Positions 1-13,640 are shown, counted from the first letter of the stretch. The stretch is DNA of 64,000 bases from Dastarcus helophoroides (GCA_028583605.1 CM053329.1:6944001-7008000); one strand, 5' to 3'. Translations and numbers: made by a program. The notes: generated by a model from the letters alone, not told the origin.

Positions 1-822
1 TCAAACAGCGACAACTTTGTTATCTTAAATGGAATACCCTACATTTTTTATCGTATCATCTGTAAATTTTAATTTTCTTTCACCTGATATAGGCTTCCTA
101 AAGGTTGCTTTTACAACATTTAGAAATAATTACAATTTGTTACTTTGATTTTCTCATTTCACATTTATCGGATCACACATCAGTGACGTTATCAGTGGAA
201 ATAATTTCTATCGACAATTAAACTATCAGCAAACCTTTTGTCAAATTATTTATACTTTATTTTATAATATGTGGTAAAGCTCAAATGAAAACCAGCCTAA
301 CCATTTGTTTATTATTTTCTGACGATGTAATAAAGTAAAGTCACGAACATGTGATACAGTGATAAATTTACTCTTCGATATCCAGATAAGGTAAGCCCTT
401 ATGAAATCCAGTAAAGCAAATGGTAAAAAATGTCACAAATTTCGACTCCGTCAAAGAGAAATCAGAGAAAACAAAATCTGTTGTTGATAATAAAAATGTT
501 GAAGTAGCATTTCCAATTATGTCGACTAGTCATGTTTTAATTTTAGCTTCGTTTCATTAGTTAATTGTTGATATCGATGGTTTCTTTTTTTTAAATACAT
601 TTCATTTGTTTCGACTCATTATGTCACTGATGCTCTACTCAATAAGAATTCAATGACTGTGAGACAAAAAATAAAAGTTGAAATTGCAATTATTTCTAAA
701 AGTTGTAAAAGAAACCTCCACAATGCCTATATCAGTTGTAAGATTATTTAAATCTGCACAAGATAGACCAAAAAAATATAAGGTGTTCTATTTTAGATAA
801 CAAAGTTACGCTGTTTGAATTT
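1..822. repeat. Foldback/TIR DNA element cut by the window start
   Basis: The first ~230 bases and the reverse complement of ~595-822 align along their length. Both begin TCAAACAGCG, pass through AACTTTGTTATCT and share CTGATATAGGC and TTTTACAAC further in. The interior (about 240-590) has no long open frame. This is the structure of a non-autonomous Tc1/mariner-like element with long inverted repeats. The outer end may lie just before base 1, so a target duplication cannot be tested. Confidence 0.7.
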
Positions 823-874
823 ACCAAAATTTTCAGACGTGAATTTCAACACTTGGTATAGTGTTTTTGAACCT

Positions 875-1495
875 ACGAAGTTTGTGCAAGATAGCCATAA
901 AGAAAGTATAATAGAGGGGAAATAGCAATGCTACGCGCATGAATCAAATTTTGCCAGCCAGCGCCCCATGTGAACGACATCCGAAATAAAATGACGCAGC
1001 GGCAAATTCGAACGATTTAGATATTAATTTATTTATTTTTTAAACTTTAACAAAATTTATGGATTAGAAATTAATGCAAATAAACAAATTGTAAAAAATA
1101 TGATTTATTTTCAAAAATATAAATAACATTAACTAATGGATTTACACATCAATTATTAAAATCAAAACTAAATATTTAACACAATTGTTCTAAAAAAACA
1201 CTATAATACTAAAAAAATACTACTACACTAAAAAAACACAAAAACTAAACACAAATCTTAACAAAGAACCGAAGAATACGAAGGAAAATGGCGGACTGGT
1301 TTACTTTTCTTTATAACAACTTCTTGTTGTCTTGTAAAATGTAAACAAAGCAATCAACTGCGCATCACTAAATGACAACGCCCTTGACAGCAACGCTTTT
1401 GCCTACGCCATCGTTTCTAAAATTTATGGTCCCGTGTTTTCTAAATTAGTGAGATCTCTATTTTATTTTCTTTATGAAGATAGCTTCGTATGTGT
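875..1495. repeat. Probable second inverted-repeat element
   Basis: Bases ~877-925 (CTACGAAGTT... CATAAAGAAA... ATAGAG) match the reverse complement of ~1450-1495 (TACGAAGCTATCTTCATAAAG). The interior is AT-rich and non-coding. The match fades quickly inward, so this is either an old MITE or two facing repeat ends. Confidence 0.4.
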
Positions 1496-3567
1496 GCTAC
1501 TTATGTATCAAACATAAAATAAATATCTGGTTCCTTGAAAAAAGATACGAAGAATTTAGTGGGAACTTGTATCTGTAATTTTTTTTATAAAAATTATCTC
1601 AAAAACTTTAAATTTAAGAACAATGTTTGTTATCCAGAATGGTCTTAAAATATCAAATAAAATCCAAAAATGCAAAAATATATAGGGTATCTCATTGAAA
1701 ATAACGAAATGGGTATCAACTTCCGGTATAACCGGAAGCAGTACAACTTTGTAAATATTTTAGATGTGTTGTCCTCGCTGATTTTGCTGGGTTGATAAAT
1801 TTTTAAATTTGTTAGATGAGCACTTTGTCAGATATCGATCGTGGCGATTCCCGGTGGGACACACTGCTACGATAAAATTTATGGATTTTTGCATGGTTAT
1901 AAAGGATTTTATTATCTATTCCAAAACTTTGAAATCCACCGACTAGCTTAAACTCAATGTAAATAAAATCAATCTTAGACTTGGTTTTATAGGACACAGT
2001 TTAACTTTGTCAAAACACTGTTTTTTATTTATTTTTAATAAAAAAAACTAGTCGACAGATTAGAAAAAGCTGTTAAATGATAATATGTTTTACGTATCGT
2101 TTTTAATTCTCAATCAATTCTAAAAAATAATGCACCAGTGTTTTGAATTAAAAAGAGCTTTACAATGATGCATTACGAGTGGGATAGTTTTATTTGAAAT
2201 TTTAAAGTGGGAGTTGATAAGTGTTAGGGGGCATATCAAGTTGGATTTACCGTTAAAAATGGTCCCCCCAGGAACATAAAGCGACAAGTCTCGGGAAATT
2301 CATGTAATATTTTTCGGTTTTATAATTATAAAGGGCATCAAGTTTTCGTCGGGAGACCCTATATAAGGGTACTCTACTCGGTTGAGGAGCATAATACCGA
2401 GTGCTAGATGTAAAATTCTTTTATTCCTTAGAGTGTAAAGGTAATTTTACTTCTGAGAATACAAAATTATCTTTTTTCACACTTTTTTCACATATGAATC
2501 TTTTTTGGATGATTACCTACCGTCTTAGTGAATGAAGTTTGTTTTTGTCAAAAATGTTCCCCTTACAATTAAAATTGTGCTTCGTGGTTTTTGAAAAGAT
2601 TCTTTTCTTATAATTTTCCCATGTTACGTGTTTTTCATGAAACACTGGAGATATTGTCAAATCCTTTATTTACAGAGCATCGTTAATTGTTGGGTACTTT
2701 TAAGGAATTGATGTTGAATATTAACAAACACGTTTGCATCATACAACAAATTGGCATTCTGCTTCTATGTAATCACGTTTGGCTACAGTAACATAATTTA
2801 TAAACAAGCCTATAAAACAAAGCAGATCAAATTTACACGATTGATAATCCCAACGTGTGTCGATTTTAATTAAATGAATTTAAAAAATATTATCAAATTC
2901 GACTAACTTGAAAACAATGTTATATTAAAACACACAAGGCATTAACTTTCATTAATTAAATAAAATGAAACAACTCGAATAACTTTAAATATCCAGTTAG
3001 AGCTATAGCAGATTAAAAAGCTAACGATATATGTAAAACGCCGTTATAGGAAGGTTATACAAATGGTATTTATATTTTGGTTTAATTAAAGTGTTCAGAG
3101 TTTTGCCCCTTATGTAGGGGCTTCTTACGTAATAAAAAACAGATATGAAAATTTAAAGTACAACACGATAAGTGAGCAATTTAATTTTACCAGTGGGGAA
3201 ATTCATCTGCACGGAAAAGTAATGAAAATCAGAATCCAAAATAAAAGAACGCAATGCGAAAATGATTTACTAGATATGAAACTTTTCTTCAGTGAAAGTG
3301 TCACGACAGCAAGTTACAGCCAGCAAAGCAAAACTGGCACCAAAATTCAATGTAATAAACTATAGTAAAATTGTCATTATTCATTTTGTTGCATTTTTTG
3401 TAAATATTGCTACTGAACTATAAAATACGGTAAAGTGTGGTTCATAAATAATCTAAACTCTAATTGTAAGTCTAAATTTAGGATTTTGACCTTATTTAAA
3501 AACGTTAATGTTTCAAGGAAATTTCGTGATTAAAGACCAAATTTATTAAATGTTAATATTTGACAAT

Positions 3568-3570
<3 letters not shown>
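1496..3570. other. Non-coding, AT-rich; one palindromic repeat motif
   Basis: No gene is supported. At 1720-1738 there is a hairpin, CTTCCGGT-ATA-ACCGGAAG, next to a stretch matching the inner end of other TIR elements (TTATTTTCAATGAGATACCC on the minus strand). The same hairpin and neighbour recur at 35191-35240, so this is a dispersed repeat end. The remainder shows nothing beyond simple AT-rich sequence. Confidence 0.5.

Positions 3571-3613
<43 letters not shown>
3571..3613. repeat. (AT)n microsatellite
   Basis: About 21 uninterrupted AT units. Confidence 0.97.
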
Positions 3614-3615
<2 letters not shown>

Positions 3616-4426
3616 GAAACAGTGGAACATCTTACAAGTTAAAAATATTCACAATCAGCAATTATAGACCGGTTTCCGCCTTGCTTGATCGCATCAGTTT
3701 TGTAAGTACAATTGCGTATTGTCAATAGTCAGCCACATACATATACATGCTTGAGGAACGGAAATTCCCTTGAGCTACGTGTAGTTGTGGCTTTTAACTG
3801 TATCTTATGAGAAATATTTTTACATCATGCTAATTGAAGAAACTATTGCTTCTATATCAGGCAATAAGTGCAAGGAAGTCCGAAACAAGTCTATGATTAT
3901 TGACTTTGAATATTTTCAACTTAGCACATATACACAGCACGATCGACTGTTTCATTACAGAACTTGTAATTGACATTATTCGTAAAGTTTAACAAGCTAA
4001 CACACATATCATGTCGAAGGTGCTAGGATTCAATAAATATTTCTATGCAACACGTAATACAAAATTGAAAGGTACCTCATTCCATTGCGCTATGTACCAT
4101 CGTATATTAGGCTGTAGATATTCGAATTTTAAGTGAAATAAAATCTTGAGATCAAGATGTAATTTTGAAATCTTGGTCATTTTTGAATGAATTTTTATTT
4201 TTTTGAAATGATGACATTTTATATTTTGAAACTTCAACTTGTAGTTTTCCATAAAATTTTGACTTCAAATCTGAAATTTAAAATTAACTTTTCAAAACGG
4301 TAATCTTTTTCTTGAGCTCTGGTGTAAAATCTCCTTCGGGTGCCTTCTCCATTCTGAAGGTTGGCAATCATCAAGACTATTTTAATTTTTGATACGGCTG
4401 ATCTAAATAACGGGTTATTGGAGCAG
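3614..4426. other. Intergenic, no gene seen
   Basis: Small open frames here have no recognisable content. Part of 4050-4300 is made of the AAATTTTGA-type degenerate repeat that recurs through the window. Confidence 0.5.
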
Positions 4427-6500
4427 TTATACTAATCTCTTAGATTTTTTAATCAGGAGTGTCGTCTTCTGCCTATAGTTCTTCTTCCTGCGATTTTCCC
4501 CTCTATTGTGAGTTGTGTTTAGCGTCAGCCCATACTTTTCGCTTTTTTCTGCTACTTTATTCACAATTCTCTGAAGGTCATTAATATTCTCTGCTATAAT
4601 AGCGGTATCGTCGGCATATCTAATGTTGCAGATTGGGTGGCCATTAATTTTTACTCCCTGTTTTCTTTCAAACTGCTTTTTAAAAATCTCTTCTGAGTAG
4701 GCATTGAACAATGATGGTTACAAGACACAACCCTCTCGAACACCTCTCTTTATCTTTATAGCTTTTGTTTTTGTATTATTGATGCGTACTATTGCCTCTT
4801 ATTGATTTTAAATCTTATTTGTAATCCTAGTATCTCTTGAGTCGATGTTTTTACCTTTGAAGAGCTTTATTAGCGGTTTATGCTGAATGGTATCAAAAGA
4901 TTTGTTATAGTCTAGAAAACACACACAATCTGATTTACGTCCAGGCATCGTTGTATTAATATATTAAATGCAAATATTGGCGCCCTAGTTCCTAGACCGT
5001 TTCTAAATCCGAATTGTGTCTGTTCAATATCTGCTTCCAATTTATCATATATTCTGCATGCATACGATACATAAGGCTGATGGTACGATGATTTGTGCAG
5101 TTCCTTGCGTTGCTCTTTTTGAATATTGCTATGAACAGTGATATTAACCATTCTTTCGGTATTAAACCACTTTAGCAGACACTATTAAAAAGATTTACTA
5201 TAATGCGAATGTTGCTATCACTGACAAGCTTGAAAACTTCAGCCGATATTTTATCAGGACCTAAGGCATTCCCTGTTTTCATTTCTTCAATGGTGTGCTT
5301 CACTTCGTCCCTTGTAATATCCTATCCTGTTTAGTTATACACATTGTCTATTTCTTCACGTTGATTATCCAACAACCGTTCTATGTACGTTTTTCACACT
5401 TTTGCTTTCTTTTCTATGTTGATAATAGTTTTTCCTTCTTCGTCTATCAGTATTTTGTGGCTATAGTTACGCCTTACAGCAAACTCGTTAATTTTTTTGT
5501 GGATATTAAAGTTGTCATGACTGTTTTATAATATCTCTATTTCTGCACATTTGTCTCTATAAAGCTGTTCTTTAGCTTCTCTAACTTTTATATGTATCTT
5601 CTTTTGCAGAACAGAGTACCTATGTTTGTTTGTGCTCTTGTATCCTCTCCTATCATCCATAAGGCTCAAAATTTCGGTTGTTATCCATTCCTTCATAATT
5701 TTCTTATTTCTGCATAATTGTTCCCTGTATGATTTAATTAATTTCGTCTTGAGGTTTCTCTAGTTGTTATTTACATTCTCTTCATTATATTCTTCTTTCA
5801 ATTCTAGGGTTTCTAATGCCTCGTTTATTTCTTTTTGCATTCTTTCCTTTATATTAGAATTTCGTAATTTCTTAATATCGATGACAAACCTAACTGCCTT
5901 CCGATTAACTTTTTTAAATCTTACTTTCAATTTTGCTATTAGGAGTTTGTGGTTGGAAGATACATCTGCACCCGGATATGTTTTAACTGACACACGCTGT
6001 TGCTGTATCTTTCGTTGATCATTAGTTAGTCAATTTAGTTTCTGACTATGCGTTCTTTGTTATCTTGTGGTGATACCCACGTATACAGACGTTTACTGGG
6101 TAGTTGGAAAAACGTCTTTGTTATTACCATGTTATTTTCCTGGCAAAATTGAGCTAATCTTTCACCTCTCTCGAGGTGAAATCCCCTATTAAATTATCCA
6201 TTTTCCATTTCCAATCTTGGCATTTAGGTCAGTCATTATTATGGTGATATCTCTTGATTTTACTTGTTTCAACAGTTCACTTGCTTGTTCGTAAAATACT
6301 TCCACTTCGAAATTTTCTTTATCTGATGTAGGCGCATACACCTATAGGATGTTCATTTTTCCAATATTCATCTTAAGTTGCAGCATCATGACGCGTTCCA
6401 ACAATGGGAGAAACCCCAATACGCTTTTAAATTGTTGATTCTTATGCCTACTCCATGTCGATGTTTGGAGTCGCTGTTGCAAGATTCACTAGCACATAGA
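4427..6500 (-). pseudogene. Non-LTR retrotransposon (LINE) ORF2 relic: endonuclease plus reverse transcriptase
   Basis: Read on the minus strand from about 6500 downwards, the pieces come in LINE order. An endonuclease middle part (VYAPTSD motif, ~6350-6280) is followed by the endonuclease end with YPGADVSSNHKLLIAK (~5990-5900). In the canonical family the SNH position is SDH, so the aspartate is replaced by asparagine. A basic linker follows (~5640-5300), then reverse transcriptase segments GNALGPDKIS (~5260) and QFGFRNGLGTR (~5020-4980), GVREGCVL (~4740), and the catalytic box IRYADDTAII (~4625-4590). Several frameshifts and stops, one inside GCVL, break the frame. The intact YADD shows the catalytic core survived. 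The clade is not assigned. No poly-A tail or target duplication could be fixed. Confidence 0.85.
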
Positions 6501-6541
6501 TCTTGTCTTCTCCTATAAGTTTTAGTATTTCCGTTGGGAGT

Positions 6542-6913
6542 TTATCTGAGCCAGCTGCTTACTGCGTACAGGACTTCTTCTTTTGTTATATATGGATCCT
6601 CATCTGTGTGGGTGTTCTTGAGGTAGGTTGTATTTCTTTCATTTTCAAAAAGTTCCTTTATATAACTTTCCCAAATTCGCAACTCCTCTTCTGTGTTTAT
6701 GATTAGTTTACCACTTCCGTCTACCAGGATTTGTTGTCTGAGTTTTTGTGTATTTTTGTGTTCTTTAACTTTCTTATGGATATTATAGAAGTTGTACTTG
6801 GCTTGAAGTTCTTCTATCTCTTCACTTTTTTTTCGTAAAAATTCTTCATTCGCTAGTTTAATTCTTATTCGTATTTCCTTCAGTATTTGTCTATGTTTGT
6901 GTAAAATCAACAA
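6542..6913 (-). pseudogene. Second LINE fragment: linker region between endonuclease and RT
   Basis: A 123-codon open frame rich in K and E reads ILVDGSGKLI ... EEELRIWESYIKELFENER ... ITKEEVLYAV. This corresponds to the linker and the entry to the RT domain; the same position in the neighbouring copy reads DITRDEVKHTIEEM. It breaks off where the RT should begin and the endonuclease of the other copy follows. It is therefore a separate, truncated copy of a related LINE abutting the first in the same orientation. Confidence 0.75.
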
Positions 6914-8150
6914 TTTAAAAAAGGAACTGGAATTTCTTTAATGAATTTTGACATTTTTCTTAAAATTTTCTATTTAATGTCGAATCTTTTTATAGGTTTT
7001 AAATTCTTCTCAAATTCCGAGTTTATAGTTTATATGATTAAAATGTTTATACTCTGAAATACAGAAATCTTTTTCATAAATTTTAAGTCTTTCGTAAAAT
7101 TTCGACTTTGGTCTTAACACTAAGACTTTTTCTCAAAGTTCGATTATAACTTCGTTATGCTCAAAATAGCCGTTACCTAAAGACTACATTATAAACTGCT
7201 TGCGATCGCAGAACTGCCGCCCTAATTTATTTGGTTTCTTACCAAAGTCGATGCACAATTGGACGTTGGCATGCGTGCAAGCCGTTTAAGTTTTTACCGT
7301 GCTGTCATAATTGTAAATAACTTATTAAAAAAACTAAACATAGATCCATTGAAATAATAAACATAAATATAAACAATAGAAAAGTTACTTATGCACTACA
7401 TTTATATAGAAGTCTTAGTGGAAATAAAATGTGACGGAGGATTTGAAACAAAACGAATCAATGCGAATTATCAAAAGATAATTACCAAGGCCTATAGGCA
7501 CAAAAAAGTAAAAGAAATGAAAAGAAACCTAAAGATTACAGAAAATGTAAGCAATTGTTTTAAAAATTTATCAATAGTATTTATTGAAACGAATTAAGTT
7601 TTTTTCTTGAAAAACTGATGTAAAAAATTTTTAAAAAACTCAAGTTAAAAAAATCATAAATCCAATTTATTGAGTAAATAATCTTAGGTCTTAGCAGATA
7701 AAAATTATTTAATACATAGTTGCTGTGAAATTTATTCGAGGGAAGTTTTTTCTTTGTCCTTAAAATATCTTCAGGTAGATACTTTTTTTTAGTAGATAGA
7801 AATGATTATGGGCGCTGTGTAGCTCTTCCTTACAATATGGGCAGCTATTTGATCTTATTTCAGCGGGAGGATTGATTTTCTTACTAACCTAAATAGTTAC
7901 TCAAACTTCAGTAGGTACAAACATTTAAATGACAGTAAAGATGTTACTAAAAATCTAATTGGTTTCACAAGTTGTAAAGATAGAGAATAGCATCACTACA
8001 AAGTAAACATGTAAGGTGCAATAAAACTCTGCCTTGCTAAAATAACTGGGTATCTAATTATTATCAAAGACAATTGCTAATTATTGGTCTTTCGCCTTTC
8101 CCACAAAACGTCTTTCCATTTGCAAGTCAAGCCAAGCACAGGAGAAGTAA
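6914..8150. other. Intergenic, degenerate AT array then nothing recognisable
   Basis: 6930-7160 carries the AAATTTTGACTTT-type degenerate repeat. The rest has no supported gene; the small open frame at 7391-7597 has no recognisable content and simple codon use. Confidence 0.5.
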
Positions 8151-8159
8151 AAGTTTCTT

Positions 8160-8640
8160 GCAAAATTATGACATTGTCATTACGGTTGTCAACGCGCTAA
8201 ACAGCTCTCCAAATGCTGAGGGTTGAGGGGCATATGCTCATACCTCGGATGTTTGGTCGGCTCTGCCGCATGCTTGGGAGCACCTCACTTCTTATCCCAG
8301 AAATACTGGAACTATCTAAGGCTTAAGTTCTAACACAGTCCTACCACGAAATACAGTGGCCCCAGGCGGTCCGAAGGTGGGTTACAGCAGGGAAAAACAC
8401 CCAAAAATCACTCGGAAGACTCTGCAACCGCACCTTGTGAAGGATGATATCCAAGTGAACGACAAGAGACAAGATGCCCGATTTCCCCCAGATAAAGACT
8501 GACAGATGATATGCCAGCGCTTCCAAAACCAACAGCTTACTATCAAGCTGTATGATTGGTGGCTTAATCACAGGCAACAACTTCCAATGGAAATTTAAAC
8601 CCTAACAGCTTGCCAACATCCATTTGCGCAGAGACTTTTT
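8160..8640. other. GC-richer island of unknown origin
   Basis: Base composition is clearly richer in G and C than the flanks, and a 79-codon frame is open on the minus strand (8341-8580). The frame does not match any family I recognise. It could be a decayed transposon end or a conserved host sequence. No TIRs were seen. Confidence 0.35.
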
Positions 8641-9820
8641 ATAACGAACCAAACAGATTATGGTGGCAGTTCTGGATCACAAGCATTTTATAATATAGTC
8701 TTAGTCTTAGTCCTAATATTTGAAACAATCCTAAAATTTTGAACTTAACTTAGAAATATAAACTTTTTATTGAAATTTCGACAGCAATATTTTAATTTTA
8801 TTTTTCTACGTAACCATTTTGTTTTAAACCCAATCCTTGAAGGAATTTTGTTCTTTCTTTCTTTCTTCCTATTTATCAATCTTTCTTTTTTTTAATTTTT
8901 AAGCCTTTCTTAAAATTAGAAATCAGCTTTAATTCAAAATTCTTAAATAAGGGTCGAGACAGTTTTTGGATATACCTATTGAAAAATTGAAATGGATATC
9001 TTTCTTGATTTCAGGGGACAATATTTTGTATATTAAATTTTGAAGGTAACTAAGGACCTCTCCATTTCACCAAAAAATACCTATTGAATTATTAATTTTT
9101 AGTGTTTTAACTTACGCTTAGTTTATGTTTCCAATATTTTGTAATATTTTTTGGAATTTCACTCTTTCCCGAGAATTGCCTCTTTTCTCGGAATCGCGAA
9201 TTTAAAACTCGGTATTTTTTATCAATTGATTTTTTTTTGAATGTTTCACTTTTTCTCATATAATTCCTCATTTACTTTTAACTTTACTTTTTCCTCCAAT
9301 TTCTATTATAAACCTACTCAAAAATTAAATTAATAATTTTGAGAAATTTGTTGTTGGGAACTACATGTTTTTTAAAATTTCTGATGTACACGTTCAATAT
9401 GCTTTTCATCTTTCCTTAAAGGTATTAGCACTCTAAAAATTTTACGTTTTTTCTAGACATTTTATTTTTTGCTTTTAAAATTTTAATTCAATTCATTTTT
9501 TTTTATTCGATTTTCCGTGGAAAGAAATGTGGAGTTCAAACTTCTTCAGTTTATTTCGAAATGTTGCTGTTTTTGCTCATGTGCTAAGTGCTAAGTGATG
9601 ATAAAGTAGAGATGGAAAAATACTTGGGTGTGGCATGTGTTAACATTGCTCATATTTCATTAAATTGAAAAGCGGACTTTAATTATTTGAGGCGTGGGTG
9701 GATTATATTCTCTGGCAGATTTGACGTATTTGCATAAACTTTAATGAAAGGTGTAAACTCCGGAAACATGAATTATAAACTTCCCGTTTCGGTAGATAAT
9801 ATTAAACGAGCGATAATATC
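8641..9820. repeat. AT-rich degenerate repeat tract with half of a MITE
   Basis: Most of 8700-9530 is AAATTTTGA/CTTTTT-type low-complexity sequence, with a short (TTTC)n run at ~8852-8866. At ~9000-9030, TTCTTGATTTCAGGGGACAA matches the right inverted repeat of the hairpin MITE at 29884-30110, so this is a solo half of that family. Confidence 0.5.
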
Positions 9821-10280
9821 AACTTTGGACAAGTGTGTCTGCGAGTCCATTTATCAGATGCTCCATGTAACTAGATATCCTCAGTATTATGTTACTTCGG
9901 GGCGCTATATGAAATAATTGTGGCCTCTATCGATCCCGTAAAGGGGATTAAAGTCATGAAAGGAAGCATTTTCTTAACTCTGCTCCCATCTAACTAGATG
10001 GGCCCGGCTGATTGCCTGCCACCGATCGTTGAACCTCTTGTAACTATCGAATTGTCGCCCTTATAACAGTCCGAAGTGGAAACACTCGAGTCCTCTCATA
10101 AGCGTTTTACAAAAACGAGATGGCCGAAACAATTCCACCTCTTAATCTGAGGTCAAGCACGTCATGAGCAGCGGCCAAGTTTTCCAAAGGCCACTTCACT
10201 AAATCAACTCTCTTGATGCCCCCAGATACCCTTATAATATGTTGGCTTAAAATGATGATACTTCTTCGTGTTGCCAGAAA
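9821..10280. other. GC-richer non-coding island
   Basis: A block of markedly higher GC than its surroundings without an open frame of useful length and without terminal repeats. It looks like conserved host non-coding sequence rather than a known transposon, but nothing in it identifies a function. Confidence 0.3.
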
Positions 10281-13055
10281 GATGGGGAAATATGATTAAA
10301 GTGTTATATTGCGTGCGTTTTATGGGAAGCCATATCGACATCCTAAATGCATTACGAAAGATGTTTATGTTTTATTTTCCCCGCAGATCCCACACTTGAA
10401 GCCCCAAACTAAACAGCGAAGAAATATTCAGCACCACAAGAAATATATTTAGTTCCTCTATATTCTACATATTTCATGAATGTTGATACCATTTGAAATT
10501 AACAAATTTAGCTCTTTATTTTTTTTAATAATGACAATAGAAGATGTAAACAAAACCTACATAATAGCATGTGAATTTCTCATTGGGAAACTTTATTGTT
10601 ATACGCTAACCAGCCCTGTGTTTTTCTGATCTTTATTTAATAAAACAGAACACATACAAATGAAAAAACTTAATTGCAATTAAAATATTTGTCATCCTTG
10701 TTACTTTAGAGAGGATTGCTGAATTTTTAGTTTCGTATTTCATAATTATATAAAATTTTATTTTTATTTATTTTTCCTCAACAATTTTTTTATTTGTCAT
10801 TAATTGGATTAATTTTGCAGTCATCACAACAATTAAAGCAAGTTCTATGCCTTTCTGTAAGAGCAAATGTATTTTGGTAAAAAAAGTTATAGCAACAAAA
10901 CAAGTGACACTGAAATATTGAATTATGTTCGGAAAATTTATACACTTAACTATCCACAAAATTTGAGTTATAGAGAAATAAAATTATTGGTAGTAGAGTT
11001 CTGATTGCATCTGTTGTTAGTTGTTTATTATTTTAATTTAGTACTCTAAGGTCAATGTTTTAGCTTGTAGGAGACAATGACATGCTTCCAAAACATTTAT
11101 GTCGCTCCTCGAATCCAACTACCCACTTCAGATATATTACACAGCGATCCATCTTTCATTCTTCCGTTTTATCAAGTCGCTCTTTGCTCTCTTCTGTATC
11201 ACACAAATCAACAGTCGCCTGAAATGAATTCCTTAAAACCCTTCAATTATCCTATTTTCTTTAACGAACCTTACGGCGAAATTCCGGCGCATCCACCATT
11301 CCGTTGAGCGTTTGTCTCATTATTCTTTAACAATTTGCTTTCCTTTGTTACTTTTCATGAAAACGAAGATAAAATATCCTGAAATAATGAGATATGTCAT
11401 AATAATACTAATTAATCTCTCTGCTAAAAAGCTGGTGAATTATACAAGCATGGAGATCTTATAGCCTAGGTTATGAAATTATATACCTTCAGTAATGCAT
11501 AAATAATTTTTGATAAAATATGTTTGCACATTTCGGTTATTTATATTTGATAAAAATGCACTAGTTTCCCTAAAAATGAATTCTGATCCAAGATTTGTTT
11601 TTCAGTAATGACGTCATCAATTTTAATTATAAGTCACTCATCCATTTTTTTAATGATTTTTGAAGATCATTTTACTGGTTGACTCGAGAGATTAAAATGG
11701 TACAAACTTACCTAATACATTTTTGACTTAATAACAAAATAATATTGCATTTACTTTCGAAAATGTAGGAATTACTTGTAAATTTGAAGACCTTAAAAGG
11801 GTTACGTAATTCATAAAAAAAAATCGGTTCTCATTAATTAGCGTTAATAAAATAGACAAAATGATATTTTATACCAATTACCTTTTCTAAAATATTTTAA
11901 TTAGGGTGAGCCCGGAGCTTTCGACCAGCTAGTGAATCGACTAGAGATGAAATATTTACGAAATGATCGTTCTCACCTGCATATGTCGATGCATTTGTTA
12001 AACCTATTGTACAGTATTACACTTTCATTGGTTTCACGTTAGAGATAAAGTAGTTATGGTGGTTTAAAGTTCCGTATATGCTTATGTTTTTCTATTGTGT
12101 TTACCTTCGCTAGACACATTATAATTATTATTCAAAATTTGCCTTATTCACAAAAGGTAAATTTTTCTGATAATAACAATTGATTGAAAGCTCAATAGTA
12201 CACAGGCAATGAATTATGCTTTCAACTAAAACTCTACCAGCAAGCCAAATGTATAAAAATAAGACGTGTGTACGTAGTTATTAGTTTGTCCGTTATTTAG
12301 CAAGTTGGCTTTTTTAATTTGGTATTCTCTAAGCTATTTCTTTGCAGTTTAAAAACAATTTTAGGAAAGAAAAAAAAAATATGCTACCGTTTAACCCTGC
12401 CTAAATACTTTTCCCATTAAATTAGCATGGGGTTTTTGCAGTTTTTAAAAATAATTTTTTTCTTGCTTATTATATTCATTAAATTACCTGCTGCTGTTGA
12501 TTCTGCTTTTATTATGATCCTTCTTACATAAATAAGAAAGAGTTCATATTAAAGTTAAAAATTTATTTAGTAGATTTAACGAGAGGTAAAATTTCGAAAT
12601 TTGTTTTTACTCTTTTTTAACGTATTGTTTTTTAATTTGTTGATTACTTCATGGCATTTCTGTATTTAGATGTTATATCTTTTATTTTGCACTCTAATTA
12701 ATAAGTTGGTAAAGATTTTAATTAAAAATAATTAGAGTTTATTTTAAATTTCCTATAAGTATGATAGGGATCGAATATAAATTTTTAAAATAGAAAATAA
12801 GATCTGGTGCAAAAAACTAGCAAACGAGTAGATAGATCAATATACCATTAACAGTGCTGTATTCGAGTACGAAACACTAATGATTGAATACAAACATCAA
12901 TCAAAACGCAAAGTGATATATTTAATTACCTAAATTTATCAAATTTCGGTGGACAAAGAATTAGCAACAAATGAATATATTGAATATATATCAATATAGG
13001 ATTTGTTACGCTTTGGCACGGTTTTTCTTTGATTTCTAACCCTTATTTAAGTATT
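10281..13055. other. Intergenic, no gene seen
   Basis: AT-rich single-copy-looking sequence. The open frame at 11077-11307 (76 codons) lies in a slightly GC-richer patch but has no recognisable domain and no supporting signals. Confidence 0.45.
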
Positions 13056-13059
13056 TCGT

Positions 13060-13640
13060 CTTTAAGTTAAATTATCTTCCATTTTTCCAAACTTCTCTTA
13101 CTAATATTCTCCATAGGTTTTCTATGGGGTTCAGATCTATACTTTTGGCTGAACATGCAAGAGAAGCTGTTCTTTCATTTTATTTTTATTAACACTAGTT
13201 CACTGTTAATGCATTTGTGTGTACCGCTTCGTTGCCTTGTTAAAAAATTGGATATTTTTTGCCATATTCTTTCATAAATGGAAGTGAATTTGCTTCTAAA
13301 CTTGTAATATATTTATCGAAATTAATATTTGTATAAATTTTAATTAATCCTGACTCAGAATTGCAATTAAAACAAACTCAAATCGTAGCTCCGCCACCAC
13401 CATACTTTGAAAAGTATTCAAGTTCTAACCTGATATCAACCCAGCACCCGGCTGGGCCATCTTTGCTGGATTTATCACTAAAAATCACTGGCTTGCATTG
13501 TTGGCCCCCAGTCTGATGTTCTTTTCCTCAGCTTAATCGCCCTTGAATGTGTGTTTCAGTGTGACGTGGTCGACACATTTTCTTTTGATATTTGGCATTA
13601 TTATTGCTACTTATCGATCTTAAAATGGTCGTATATAACA
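13060..13640 (-). pseudogene. Tc1-like transposase relic
   Basis: The minus strand reads, in broken frames, VIFSDKSSKDGPAGCW (~13500-13450), a RYFSK-like and GGGG stretch (~13430-13390), and at the C-terminal side SIDLNPIENLWRILVREVW (~13145-13085). In Tc1-family DD34E transposases these correspond to the second catalytic Asp region (FSDES.F...GPDG), the GGGSVM.WG strand, and the catalytic Glu motif SPDLNPIENLW. The Glu is present, while SP has become SI. Stops and frameshifts are frequent. The copy appears truncated where it meets the TIR element that begins near 13645. Confidence 0.75.

Noticed and set aside
8341..8580. Possible RNase H or LINE C-terminal piece on the minus strand
   Set aside because: The DSKLLVLEALA stretch is suggestive, but neighbouring residues do not fit an RNase H core in any frame.
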